In this document: one piece after another, positions 1 through 8,286 of the stretch
Position numbering within the stretch: position 1 is the first letter of the stretch
Layout of the letters: every line of letters begins with the position of its first letter
Origin: Hymenobacter taeanensis
Lineage (GTDB): Bacteria > Bacteroidota > Bacteroidia > Cytophagales > Hymenobacteraceae
Assembly: GCF_013137895.1 (NCBI RefSeq)
Contig: NZ_CP053538.1
Location: forward strand, 3,069,001 to 3,133,000
Direction of reading: 5' to 3'
DNA: 64,000 nucleotides
Notes under the pieces: model-generated
Told to the model about the DNA's origin: nothing
What the model saw: only the letters and a program-made list of their open reading frames with translations
Database searches by the model: none
Program-made: the position numbers and the translations under genes

Positions 1-1
1 C

Positions 2-358
2 GCTAAAGCCTCCAATACTCCGGCCCAAATCGAGCGGGTACAGCAAGAGCGGGCCCGGCTAGAGGAGCGGTTCGAGGAGCAGCGTCGGGCCGCCAGCGCC
101 AAGCTTGCCGAGCTAACCCAGCGCAATAACAGTGGGGAAGGGGCCGCCCTGTTGCTGGCCGAGCTGGAGCGTAAGCTGGACTTTCTGCCCGATGAGGAGA
201 AAGCCGCCCGCGACACCCTTGAAAAAGCCTTGCAGCGCCGCGTAACCCAGGATAAAGCCAGCTTTGCCGAAAAAGCCTTCCTCGACATCGACAACCGCTC
301 CGAGCAAAAGGCGCTGTTAGCCCGCCTGCAACAGCTTATCGAACTTCAACCGGCCTAA
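2..358 (+). CDS. C-terminal part of the gene upstream of pglZ, probably brxC (partial)
   Basis: The frame is open from the left edge to a TAA at 356-358, so only the last 118 residues are visible. They are rich in Glu, Arg, Gln, Ala and Leu with heptad-like spacing, which suggests a long alpha-helical or coiled-coil tail. No methyltransferase or nuclease motif is visible. The stop lies 9 bases before the start of pglZ, so this gene belongs to the same operon. In BREX type 4 the gene before pglZ is the large ATPase brxC; in type 1 it is the methylase pglX. A helical tail fits BrxC better, but the identity is inferred from position only. The missing upstream part would settle it. Confidence 0.5.
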   Translation, partial: AKASNTPAQIERVQQERARLEERFEEQRRAASAKLAELTQRNNSGEGAALLLAELERKLDFLPDEEKAARDTLEKALQRRVTQDKASFAEKAFLDIDNRSEQKALLARLQQLIELQPA

Positions 359-367
359 TCCTCTACT

Positions 368-2680
368 GTGGTAGCCTCCCCAGTTCTTCTGCTCGACCCC
401 CACGGCGACGCCCCCGTGCCGGCCGGTCACTCGCTCATCTCCTCCGAAGTGGAGTGGTTGCGCTATACCGTGCAGGCCACGCAGGGCCCGGTCACGCCCG
501 TAGTCGTGCGCGGAGCCGCCCTGGGCCACTGGGCCGGTACGTGGTGGGAGCAGACCGGCGGTACTTGTCAGTCGCTCGTTTCTCCCGGCGAGAAAGTTCG
601 CCAGGCCGTGCCTTCCCTCGCTACCCCAGATGCCCAAGCCTTGGCGCAGCAGCTCCTGGCTGCCTGGGGTACTGCCGCGTGGCCGGCTCCCCTGACGTTG
701 CCTCTCATCTTGGAAACGCTGTACCCCGAAGCTGGCCCCCTCTGGCACGCTGAGCCCAGCGCTGAACAAGCGCCGCTCACGTCGGCCACTGCGCAGTGGC
801 TGGCCTGGTTGCTAGCCACCGACGGCGTATCCTCGGTTCCTGCGCCGGTACTACGGGCCTGGGTAAGCCGCTGGCAAGCTGAAACGGCCGCGGCGCACTA
901 CTTATTGCCCCTTGCGCCCGATAGTGGTAGAGAGCTGCTACGTGCCTGGTGCGGGCTCCCCCAAGTAGCCATCAGCTACCCGGAATACCAAGCCCTGGCT
1001 CAACTGGCAGAATGCCCATTGCCTCTGCCCGCCGACTGGATTCCCCAGGCCAAACAGCAGTGGGATGACGACCTGCGCGCCCAGGTAGCGGCTACCCCCG
1101 CCGGTACCGAAGCAGGCTTAACTGCCGCCGCGTGGTGGGGACAAACCCGCGCCGCCCTGCGCCACTCCGAGCTGGTACCAGCTGCTCTCGATGTGGTGTT
1201 GCGCCTTCTGGATGAGCAGCCTGCCGTTCTGTCCGAAGATTTGCTCCGCGCCCTGCGCGGTAGCTTGCCTGCCACCGAATACGCCTGCTTGCATAAGCAG
1301 CTTCCGCCCCCGGAGCCCGGTACCCTGCCCACTGAGCCCGAAGCCATGCTGCGCTGGGTGACGGACGAGTACCTGCCGTATCGGGCCTGGCAGGCCGAGC
1401 AGCCTCATAACCCTCAAGCGGCCGCCACGGCTCGCACTCACGCTCTGGCATTTGGCGAATGGTTATTGGAATCTTACCCTGCCCAACTCACCGGTGCTTC
1501 TCATCCCTACCAACAGCTATATTGGGCTCAATCTACGCGAGTAAAGCCTCAACACGCCCAGGAGATAGTGGTGTGGGTGATAGCCGATGGCCTGGGGTGG
1601 AATGATGCCCGCTTGCTGGCTCGTCACGTGTCCGAGCTGTCCCACGGCGACGTAGCCGCCACCCAGGCCACGCCCTGCTTTGGGTTGCTGCCCACCATTA
1701 CCCGGTTCACAAAAGCCGCCGTGCGGGCTGGTCTGCCTTACCAGCAGTTGGTACCGCACCTAGCGCAGCACACTGCCGCCGCCGATACGGATGTGCGTGA
1801 CCATCAAGACCCGGTAACCCGCGCCCACCAGCTGCAGGGTGGCCAGATGCTCGTCTGGAAACCCCTGCAACCCGACGAAGCCTACCACGAAAAAGGGGAG
1901 CTGAGTGTAGTGCGCCGCTCGGCACGCTCGGCGCTACGCGAGTTGGCTGAAACCATCGTTGAAATAGCCCGTGCCGTACCTCGCACCTACGCGCTGCGCC
2001 TCATGCTTACCACCGACCACGGGCGTATGATGGGCCCTGGCACCCGCGAAATCACGGTGCCCGAAGGCTTTGAGGCCCACGGCCGCGTCGCCTACCGCCT
2101 GGGGGATGGCCCCGCGCCCACTCCTTCCCCCGATATTCATTGGCTCAACCCATCCACCTGGTTCAACCTGCCCGGTTGGGTGGGCGTCGTGCGCGACGAG
2201 CGTAGCTTCCGGGTGCGCCGTTCCGACGGTAGCCAAGCTAGCGGTGCTGATAATTTCTCCCACGGCGGCCTCTGGCCCGAGGAAGTAGTAGTGCCCTGGC
2301 TCAGCCTAAGCCGCCACGTGTCGCCCGCTCGCCTGTCGGGTAGCGCCGCGGGCCGGGGTAGGGTAGGAGCCACCGGCTCCGTTACCGTGCAGCTTACCCA
2401 CCACGGCGACCATACCGTGCAGGTACGCCGCTTGGTCCTGGCTTGGCCCACCACCGGCACCGTGCACGAACTACCCGCCGCAGCTACGCTGCCGGGCAAG
2501 CAAACCACCACGCTGACGCTACCCCTGGCCGATTGGCCCGCCGGCCAGCGAATCAGTTCAGCGGAAGTAAGCATCGTAGTTGAGCAGGCTGATGGGCAGG
2601 AGCTTACCTTCCAGCTAATCAACCAGCTCAGCACCGACGAATTCCAAACGCAGCAGGTCGACCTGCTAGGCGACCTGTAA
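368..2680 (+). CDS. pglZ: BREX phosphatase-like protein PglZ
   Basis: A 770-residue protein of the PglZ family, the alkaline-phosphatase-fold component found in all BREX phage-defence systems. The metal-site motifs of that fold are visible: ADGLGW with Asp407, then TTDHGRMMG with Asp550 and His551, and a later DNFSHGG near residue 630. The N-terminal 350 residues are helical and unassigned, and the last 130 residues look like a beta-sandwich. The start is GTG, 9 bases after the previous stop; no closer ATG keeps the N-terminus. The gene is followed by brxL after 18 bases, so they are one operon. The length is shorter than the type 1 PglZ proteins I know (over 800 residues), consistent with another BREX subtype. 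Family assignment is strong, subtype is inference. Confidence 0.87.
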   Translation: MVASPVLLLDPHGDAPVPAGHSLISSEVEWLRYTVQATQGPVTPVVVRGAALGHWAGTWWEQTGGTCQSLVSPGEKVRQAVPSLATPDAQALAQQLLAAWGTAAWPAPLTLPLILETLYPEAGPLWHAEPSAEQAPLTSATAQWLAWLLATDGVSSVPAPVLRAWVSRWQAETAAAHYLLPLAPDSGRELLRAWCGLPQVAISYPEYQALAQLAECPLPLPADWIPQAKQQWDDDLRAQVAATPAGTEAGLTAAAWWGQTRAALRHSELVPAALDVVLRLLDEQPAVLSEDLLRALRGSLPATEYACLHKQLPPPEPGTLPTEPEAMLRWVTDEYLPYRAWQAEQPHNPQAAATARTHALAFGEWLLESYPAQLTGASHPYQQLYWAQSTRVKPQHAQEIVVWVIADGLGWNDARLLARHVSELSHGDVAATQATPCFGLLPTITRFTKAAVRAGLPYQQLVPHLAQHTAAADTDVRDHQDPVTRAHQLQGGQMLVWKPLQPDEAYHEKGELSVVRRSARSALRELAETIVEIARAVPRTYALRLMLTTDHGRMMGPGTREITVPEGFEAHGRVAYRLGDGPAPTPSPDIHWLNPSTWFNLPGWVGVVRDERSFRVRRSDGSQASGADNFSHGGLWPEEVVVPWLSLSRHVSPARLSGSAAGRGRVGATGSVTVQLTHHGDHTVQVRRLVLAWPTTGTVHELPAAATLPGKQTTTLTLPLADWPAGQRISSAEVSIVVEQADGQELTFQLINQLSTDEFQTQQVDLLGDL

Positions 2681-2698
2681 TCTATCTTTGCCTATACC

Positions 2699-4192
2699 AT
2701 GAATACGAACCCGGACGACCTGTTTAGTTTATTTGAACCTGCAGCTCCCACGCTGACTCCGTTGGTCAACGGGGTTGATTTAGCCGCCCTGGAGGCCAAA
2801 GTGGAACGCGTGTTTGGCAGCGTTTCCATTGATAAGCGCCGTTTGCCCGCTTCCAAGCTTCAAAGCCGTGGTATCCCCGGCTACGTTGCCGAGTGGGTAC
2901 TGGAGTCCAAAGTACCCGGCCGGGGCCCGCTTTCAGCCGAAGATGCTGCTAAGGTGCTCGATTGGGCCGCGCGCGTAGTGCCCAAGCCCGATGAGGGCAA
3001 CCTTATCCGCAACCGTCTCCTAAACGGTGAGGCCGTGCGTATTCTTACCCCCGTGCAGGTAGATGTGGTGCTGTCGGGTAAAAAAGCCGAGCGAGTAGCC
3101 AAACTGCCGATGATTGGAGAAGAGCGTGCTCAAATTGCCGAGCACTTGCTCGAAGCTCACCCGGCCTTGCTCCAGCAGGGAATGTGGGGCGTGGCCCAAC
3201 TGCTCTATATCCGCGACCAAGGCATTGTCATCACCGAGTTTCAACCTATGCAAGCCACCGTCAGCCTCGACCGGTGGCGCGAGGCCCGGCATGAATTCCG
3301 GCTGGAAGAGTGGCGGGCCCTGCTGCTGCTTACCATGGGCTACAATCCTGCCGCCTACAGCCCCGAGGCCCAGTTGTTGGTGCTGGCCCGCCTGTTACCG
3401 CTGGTGCAGAAGAACGTGCATCTGATGGAATTGGCTCCGAAGGGCACGGGCAAGAGCTACATCTATGAAAATATTTCTCCGCTCGTCCGCCTTATCAGTG
3501 GTGGCAATGTTTCGCCTTCGGTGCTATTCGTCAACAACCAAACCAACCAGCCCGGCATCCTCGCCCGCTACGCCGTAGTGGTACTGGATGAGGTACAAAC
3601 GCTCAAATTCGACAACCCCGCCGAAATCGTCGGCGGCCTGAAAGGCTACTTGGCCAACGGCAAAATCTCCCGCGGCGGCAAGCACGAAATGGCTTCCGAC
3701 TGCGGCTTCGTGCTGCTGGCCAACATCACCCTCGACGCCAACCAGCGCCCAGCCAACGAGCCCATAGTTGTGCGCGAGCTGCCCGTATTCCTGCAGGAAA
3801 CCGCCTTCCTTGACCGTATCAAGGGCATGATTCCCGGTTGGGAAGTGCCTAAGCTTTCCCCCGCCAGCTTCGCGGAGCAAAGTGGGCTGAAAGCCGACTA
3901 CTTCAGCGACATTCTGCTCCACCTGCGCCAGGAGCTAACCACCGACGCCTACTGTGCGCGTCACATCAACCTCGGGCCCGACGCCTACCAGCGCAACCAG
4001 GAAAGTGTGCGGGCTCTGGCTAGTGGCTACATGAAGCTGCTTTTTCCTCACGGCGAAGTCAGTCCTGCCGACTTCCAAAAATACTGCGTGGAACCCGCCA
4101 TCAAACTCCGCCAGGGCGTGTGGGACCAGTTGTTTAACCTCGACGCTGAATACCGTAAATACGGCCGCTACATCACTGTCGAACGGTCTTAG
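2699..4192 (+). CDS. brxL: BREX Lon-like AAA+ protein BrxL, short form
   Basis: A 497-residue BrxL. The AAA+ core is clear: Walker A APKGTGKS near residues 246-253, Walker B VVVLDEVQ with Asp297 and Glu298, and a sensor-1 type FVLLANITL near residue 345. BrxL is the last-acting DNA-binding ATPase of BREX types 1 and 4. Type 1 BrxL is about 680 residues with a Lon-like domain at the C-terminus; here the protein stops soon after the ATPase core (ending ITVERS), so that domain is absent or minimal. There is no sign of truncation by frameshift, because the stop is followed after 5 bases by the next gene in the operon. It lies between pglZ and a cysteine desulfurase. Confidence 0.87.
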   Translation: MNTNPDDLFSLFEPAAPTLTPLVNGVDLAALEAKVERVFGSVSIDKRRLPASKLQSRGIPGYVAEWVLESKVPGRGPLSAEDAAKVLDWAARVVPKPDEGNLIRNRLLNGEAVRILTPVQVDVVLSGKKAERVAKLPMIGEERAQIAEHLLEAHPALLQQGMWGVAQLLYIRDQGIVITEFQPMQATVSLDRWREARHEFRLEEWRALLLLTMGYNPAAYSPEAQLLVLARLLPLVQKNVHLMELAPKGTGKSYIYENISPLVRLISGGNVSPSVLFVNNQTNQPGILARYAVVVLDEVQTLKFDNPAEIVGGLKGYLANGKISRGGKHEMASDCGFVLLANITLDANQRPANEPIVVRELPVFLQETAFLDRIKGMIPGWEVPKLSPASFAEQSGLKADYFSDILLHLRQELTTDAYCARHINLGPDAYQRNQESVRALASGYMKLLFPHGEVSPADFQKYCVEPAIKLRQGVWDQLFNLDAEYRKYGRYITVERS

Positions 4193-4197
4193 TATCC

Positions 4198-5355
4198 ATG
4201 TCTCTCATCTACCTCGACCACCACGCTACCACCCCCTGCGACCCGCTCGTGCTGGAAGCCATGCTGCCTTTTTTCCAAGGCCAGTTCGGCAACCCGTCCT
4301 CCCCGCATTTCGCTGGCACGCGCACCGCCGATGCTGTGCAGCAAGCCCGTGAGCAGATTGCAAGTCTGGTAGGTGCTCAACCCGGCGAGGTAATTTTCAC
4401 CAGCGGAGCCACAGAGGCCAACAACTTAGCTCTGCTAGGTTACGCCCGCACCGCTCGCACCACTAGTTCGCGTCGGCGCATCATTATTTCCGCCCTCGAG
4501 CACAAAGCCATTACTAATCCGGCCAAGCAGTTGGCCCGTGAAGGGTTTGAAGTAATAACGCTACCTGTTGACTCACAAGGCACAGTTGACCTAGCTGCTG
4601 CAGCGGAAGTCATCAACGACCAAACCTTATTGGTGTCGGTCCACGCCGCAAATGGCGAAGTGGGTACCATCCAGCCCATTTCGCAGCTGGCGCAATTAGC
4701 CCACGCCGCCGGTGCCCTCCTGCATACTGACGCCGCGCAAGCTGTCGGCAAAATTCCCCTTGACATGCTGAATTGGGGCGCAGACATGCTCTCCATCAGT
4801 GGCCACAAGCTCTACGGCCCCCAGGGCATTGGTGCCCTTATCATCCGTCACCCTCGCCGCACCCAGCTTGAGCCGCTGGCTTTAGGTGGGGGGCAGGAGC
4901 GGGGCTGGCGGCCCGGTACTCTCAACGTTCCCGGCATTGTAGGCCTGGGTGCCGCCTGCACCCGCGCTCAGCAGCTACTGCCTATTGAATCCGCCCGGCT
5001 TGCTACCCTCCGCGACGAGTTTGAAGCCGCCGTGCTTGCTGCCGTACCCACGGCTTACCGTAACGGCAACCTCGCCCACCGGCTGCCGCACAACACCAGC
5101 CTCACATTCCCGGGCCTCGAAGCCGACGCGCTGCTGGCCCGCCTCCCCACCCTGGCTCTCAGCACCGGCTCCGCCTGCGACGCCGGTACCGTGGAGCCCT
5201 CTGCTACGCTGCTCGCTCTAGGCCTATCCCGCGACAATGCCCGCGCTACGGTGCGGGTGGGGTTGGGGCGGTTTAATGTGGACGAGGAGCTGCGGCACGC
5301 TTACTTGCTGCTGGTTAAACAACTGCATGAGCTTTCCGCGCTGCAAGCTTCGTAG
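4198..5355 (+). CDS. Cysteine desulfurase (IscS/DndA type) attached to the BREX operon
   Basis: A 385-residue PLP enzyme that removes sulfur from L-cysteine as a persulfide. It has the N-terminal IYLDHHATTP, the PLP-binding Lys204 in SISGHKLYGP, and the catalytic Cys327 in STGSACDAG. The glycine/arginine loop RPGTLNVPG is also intact, so it should be active. Only 5 bases separate it from brxL. Genome-wide Fe-S assembly (isc/suf) genes are not around it, and the hscB in this window lies 30 kb away beyond a tRNA boundary. Defence-linked desulfurases (DndA, SspA) feed sulfur into DNA phosphorothioation, and BREX type 4 includes a PAPS-reductase-family protein, so a sulfur-donor role in this BREX is plausible. 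That role is inference; a housekeeping desulfurase is the alternative. Confidence 0.9.
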   Translation: MSLIYLDHHATTPCDPLVLEAMLPFFQGQFGNPSSPHFAGTRTADAVQQAREQIASLVGAQPGEVIFTSGATEANNLALLGYARTARTTSSRRRIIISALEHKAITNPAKQLAREGFEVITLPVDSQGTVDLAAAAEVINDQTLLVSVHAANGEVGTIQPISQLAQLAHAAGALLHTDAAQAVGKIPLDMLNWGADMLSISGHKLYGPQGIGALIIRHPRRTQLEPLALGGGQERGWRPGTLNVPGIVGLGAACTRAQQLLPIESARLATLRDEFEAAVLAAVPTAYRNGNLAHRLPHNTSLTFPGLEADALLARLPTLALSTGSACDAGTVEPSATLLALGLSRDNARATVRVGLGRFNVDEELRHAYLLLVKQLHELSALQAS

Positions 5356-5494
5356 TCTAGCATTAGTCGCTTCCCTGCTTATGGTAGGAAGCACTGTATT
5401 TTTTGTTTCGGTTTGATAAACCTCATTTGCCCCGACACGGCCAAGTCGTAAATTGGTCACTTCACCTCAACCCTTTTTGCTTGCAAACACCTTT

Positions 5495-7765
5495 ATGAAA
5501 AACATTATTGGTATCGACTTGGGTACCACCAATTCTGTGGTGGCATTTAAGACCCGAGATGTAGAAGTGCTCCGTAACCGTGAAAACGAAGAACTAACCC
5601 GCTCGTGCGTGGCCCTACGCAATGAGGAAATATTGGTAGGCAAGCATGCGTACAATATGCTGGGTGCCAATCCTCAAAATACAATTGTATCGGTAAAACG
5701 CCTCATGGGCGGCGCCATCAACGATCCGATGGTGCAGGACATGCTCAGCAAGAAAAACTATTACCAGTACGGCATTGTGCCTATGGAAGGCGGGACCAGT
5801 GATGCTGTAGCTGTGGTGATGGGCGGACGGCAGTACACGCCGGAGCAAATCAGCGCCGAAATTCTGAAAAAACTAAAAGCCGATGCCGAAGAAAAACTGA
5901 ATGGTGAAGTAACCCACGCCGTTATTACGGTGCCAGCCTACTTTACGGAGAAGCAGAAAAATGCCACTCGCCTGGCGGCTAGTTATGCTGGCCTTAAAGT
6001 TTTGCGCCTGCTGGCTGAGCCTACCGCCGCCGCCATTGCCTATGGGGTGGACAACACGAAAGCGGGTGAGCTGAGCACGGTTGTGGTGTACGACTTTGGC
6101 GGAGGGACCTTCGACCTGTCTGTATTAAATATTGTGGACCGGGAATGCCTGGAAATGGGCGCTGGGGGCGACCGATGGCTGGGAGGCGATGATTTGGATC
6201 AGGCCCTCCATAATTATGTGTTCAAGAAAGTTGAGCAGGAATATGGTCTGTCCAGCTTGCAGGACTTAGTTGATAACCTGCCTGACAAAAAGCGTCACAA
6301 ATTCCTGTTTGCTATGCGCTCGGGAATCAAACAAATCAAAGTCGATTTAAGCAGCAGCCAGTCGCAGAGCTTACTGATCGAGGATTTGCTAGAGGATGAG
6401 GACGGTAACGCCATTGATATAGACCTTACCATCACCCGGGCTGAGTTTGAGAAAATCATCCGCCCATTCGTGGAGCGCACCGTAGCACTCACCGAGGAAC
6501 TGCTCAATCAAATGAGCTACACCCCGGACATGATTGACGCGTTCCTGCTGGTGGGAGGTTCTTCTTGCATCCCGCTGGTCCGGCAGCTAATGGCTGAGCG
6601 GTTTGGAGTTGATAAAGTTAAAGTGGGTAAAAAGCCGATGCTGGCCATTGCTGAAGGTGCCGCTATGCTCGCTCAGAGCATGGGCGAAACCTACGAGTGC
6701 CCTAACTGCGGCGCAGCGGTACCGCAATCTGCCAGCAAATGCCCTAGCTGCGACTATAACGTGGCTGCCGAGGTGAAAGAACGCGGCGTAGGCGAGGTAA
6801 CGCTCACCACCAAGCATGACCTGTACATGATGGTGACGGACCGGCATACGGGTCTTGAGCGCCCTGAGCGGCTGTTTGAGAAGCAGACCCCCATGCCTGC
6901 CAGTACCTCACGCATCTTCCGTACTTCCGGCGACCAACAACGGCTAATGAAAGTTGACGTCCAATCCGACGTGGAAGGAGGGCGCCGGGAGCGTCAGACG
7001 TTCGGCTTTGCCACCATTGAAGAAAACCTGCCTGCCGGCAGCGAGTTCGTGTTCGATTTTGCCTTGTCAGCTGACGAGACTATTAGCTGTAAAGTATACC
7101 CTAAAGGGTATTCGAATAAAGCTAAGCAGGTTATTCTAGGCCGAGGCCAGAAAGATGAAGAGGCCTTGCAGAGTATTGACAAGATGATTGATGATTTCAA
7201 CGCCGGAGAATTCAGCGCTAATCAAAGCCAGCAATTGGCAGAGGCATTGTTGCGCTATCTGCGCGTAGCCGAATCAATTGGGAATGATAAGGGCCTGGAT
7301 ACGCGCTGGCCCGAACTACGTGAATGTGTCTGGGGCGACTATTACCGCATCACTGAACCCAGCAACGACGAGAATACGGATACTATGCTGGCCGAAATAT
7401 ATTGCGCCAGCTATCCGCAGCTCATCGAGCCTAACGACCTCCGTCAGATGCGCGCGCTCATACCGCAAGCCAAAGTTTCTGGCATAGCCGGGGCACAGGC
7501 CCGCGAACAACTCACCGAATTGGTTGACGGCTACTGGTCGCTGCTCAGTTTGGCTTTTATCAAGTTGGCTAGCAATGAAGCTACCACCTTAGGCTCGCCT
7601 GACGGCAGCCGTATTCGTTCCCTACACGATCAGGCCGTGGCCTGTTTCGAGCGAGGAGACCGAAATGGCGCATTTAGCACGATGGAGGAAGCTGAGGTAT
7701 TGGCCAACAAGTACATGGACAAGGGTACGATCGGCAAAACGGTTTCTAAGAACATCATCGGTTAG
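5495..7765 (+). CDS. Hsp70 (DnaK-like) chaperone with an internal zinc ribbon
   Basis: A 756-residue Hsp70. The nucleotide-binding domain is intact: phosphate-1 GIDLGTTNS at residues 5-13, connect-1 EPTAAAIAYG, phosphate-2 YDFGGGTFDLS, and adenosine motif LLVGGSS near residue 352. Directly after it comes a four-cysteine zinc ribbon (Cys402, Cys405, Cys416, Cys419), which ordinary DnaK lacks. A beta-rich domain like the substrate-binding domain and a long helical C-terminal region follow; the EEVD or acidic tail of DnaK is missing. ATG 5495 is chosen because the motif MKNIIGIDLGTTNS begins there; a TTG 42 bases upstream adds only a non-conserved leader. It starts 139 bases after the desulfurase and overlaps the next gene region, heading a five-gene operon with J-like and GrpE-like partners. 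Not the housekeeping DnaK, by architecture. Confidence 0.87.
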   Translation: MKNIIGIDLGTTNSVVAFKTRDVEVLRNRENEELTRSCVALRNEEILVGKHAYNMLGANPQNTIVSVKRLMGGAINDPMVQDMLSKKNYYQYGIVPMEGGTSDAVAVVMGGRQYTPEQISAEILKKLKADAEEKLNGEVTHAVITVPAYFTEKQKNATRLAASYAGLKVLRLLAEPTAAAIAYGVDNTKAGELSTVVVYDFGGGTFDLSVLNIVDRECLEMGAGGDRWLGGDDLDQALHNYVFKKVEQEYGLSSLQDLVDNLPDKKRHKFLFAMRSGIKQIKVDLSSSQSQSLLIEDLLEDEDGNAIDIDLTITRAEFEKIIRPFVERTVALTEELLNQMSYTPDMIDAFLLVGGSSCIPLVRQLMAERFGVDKVKVGKKPMLAIAEGAAMLAQSMGETYECPNCGAAVPQSASKCPSCDYNVAAEVKERGVGEVTLTTKHDLYMMVTDRHTGLERPERLFEKQTPMPASTSRIFRTSGDQQRLMKVDVQSDVEGGRRERQTFGFATIEENLPAGSEFVFDFALSADETISCKVYPKGYSNKAKQVILGRGQKDEEALQSIDKMIDDFNAGEFSANQSQQLAEALLRYLRVAESIGNDKGLDTRWPELRECVWGDYYRITEPSNDENTDTMLAEIYCASYPQLIEPNDLRQMRALIPQAKVSGIAGAQAREQLTELVDGYWSLLSLAFIKLASNEATTLGSPDGSRIRSLHDQAVACFERGDRNGAFSTMEEAEVLANKYMDKGTIGKTVSKNIIG

Positions 7766-7770
7766 TGCTC

Positions 7771-8274
7771 ATGAACTGCCCGGTATGTCAACGGCGGGAT
7801 ATTCCCGCTGAAACCCAAACGTGTCCCCAGTGTGACGCCGATTTGCGTGGCCTGCATCTGGTTGCCAAGTTCAGAGATACCCCTGTGGCCCCGCCAAAAT
7901 CCAAACCAATGTGGCCGCTTGTCTTGGCCGCCTTTGGTTTGCTCGGTGGTGGGTTGATAGTGGGCTGGGGCTTAGCCCCGGCTATCTCAACCTCACCTCC
8001 TGTCGCGGTATCCAACATCGTAACATCGGCCGCCAATACGCAATTACAGGCCCTGCGCGACTCTCTACAAATCCTGAAAGCGCGTTCAGCAGCTAGTCCA
8101 GGTGCTGCGCCTACCGAATTCACCTACGTAGTGCGGCGCGGTGACACGTTACGTGGTATTGCGTGGCGACTGTATGGTCGGGCAGCTTTGGCCAGCCGCT
8201 TGCAGCAGGAAAACAATATACACGACCCACGCCGACTGCCGATTGGCCGCCGGCTACGCTTATTCACGTTGTAA
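7771..8274 (+). CDS. Zinc ribbon - transmembrane - LysM protein
   Basis: A 167-residue protein with three parts. Residues 1-25 hold a zinc ribbon (CPVC, then CPQC) resembling the one in the preceding Hsp70. Residues about 46-72 form one hydrophobic helix (WPLVLAAFGLLGGG and on). Residues about 115-165 are a LysM domain (YVVRRGDTLRGIAWRLYG), which normally binds peptidoglycan or chitin-type glycans. The layout suggests a cytoplasmic ribbon and a periplasmic LysM, joined across the inner membrane. ATG 7771 is preferred; GTG 7765 overlaps the Hsp70 stop and adds two residues. The next gene starts 12 bases later. I know no characterised protein with this exact order; the role in linking the chaperone to the envelope is inference. 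Confidence 0.75.
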   Translation: MNCPVCQRRDIPAETQTCPQCDADLRGLHLVAKFRDTPVAPPKSKPMWPLVLAAFGLLGGGLIVGWGLAPAISTSPPVAVSNIVTSAANTQLQALRDSLQILKARSAASPGAAPTEFTYVVRRGDTLRGIAWRLYGRAALASRLQQENNIHDPRRLPIGRRLRLFTL

Positions 8275-8286
8275 TTCGAATGCACT

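Noticed and set aside
5453..5494. TTG start 42 bases upstream for the Hsp70
   Set aside because: Hsp70 proteins begin just before IGIDLGTTNS; ATG 5495 matches this.
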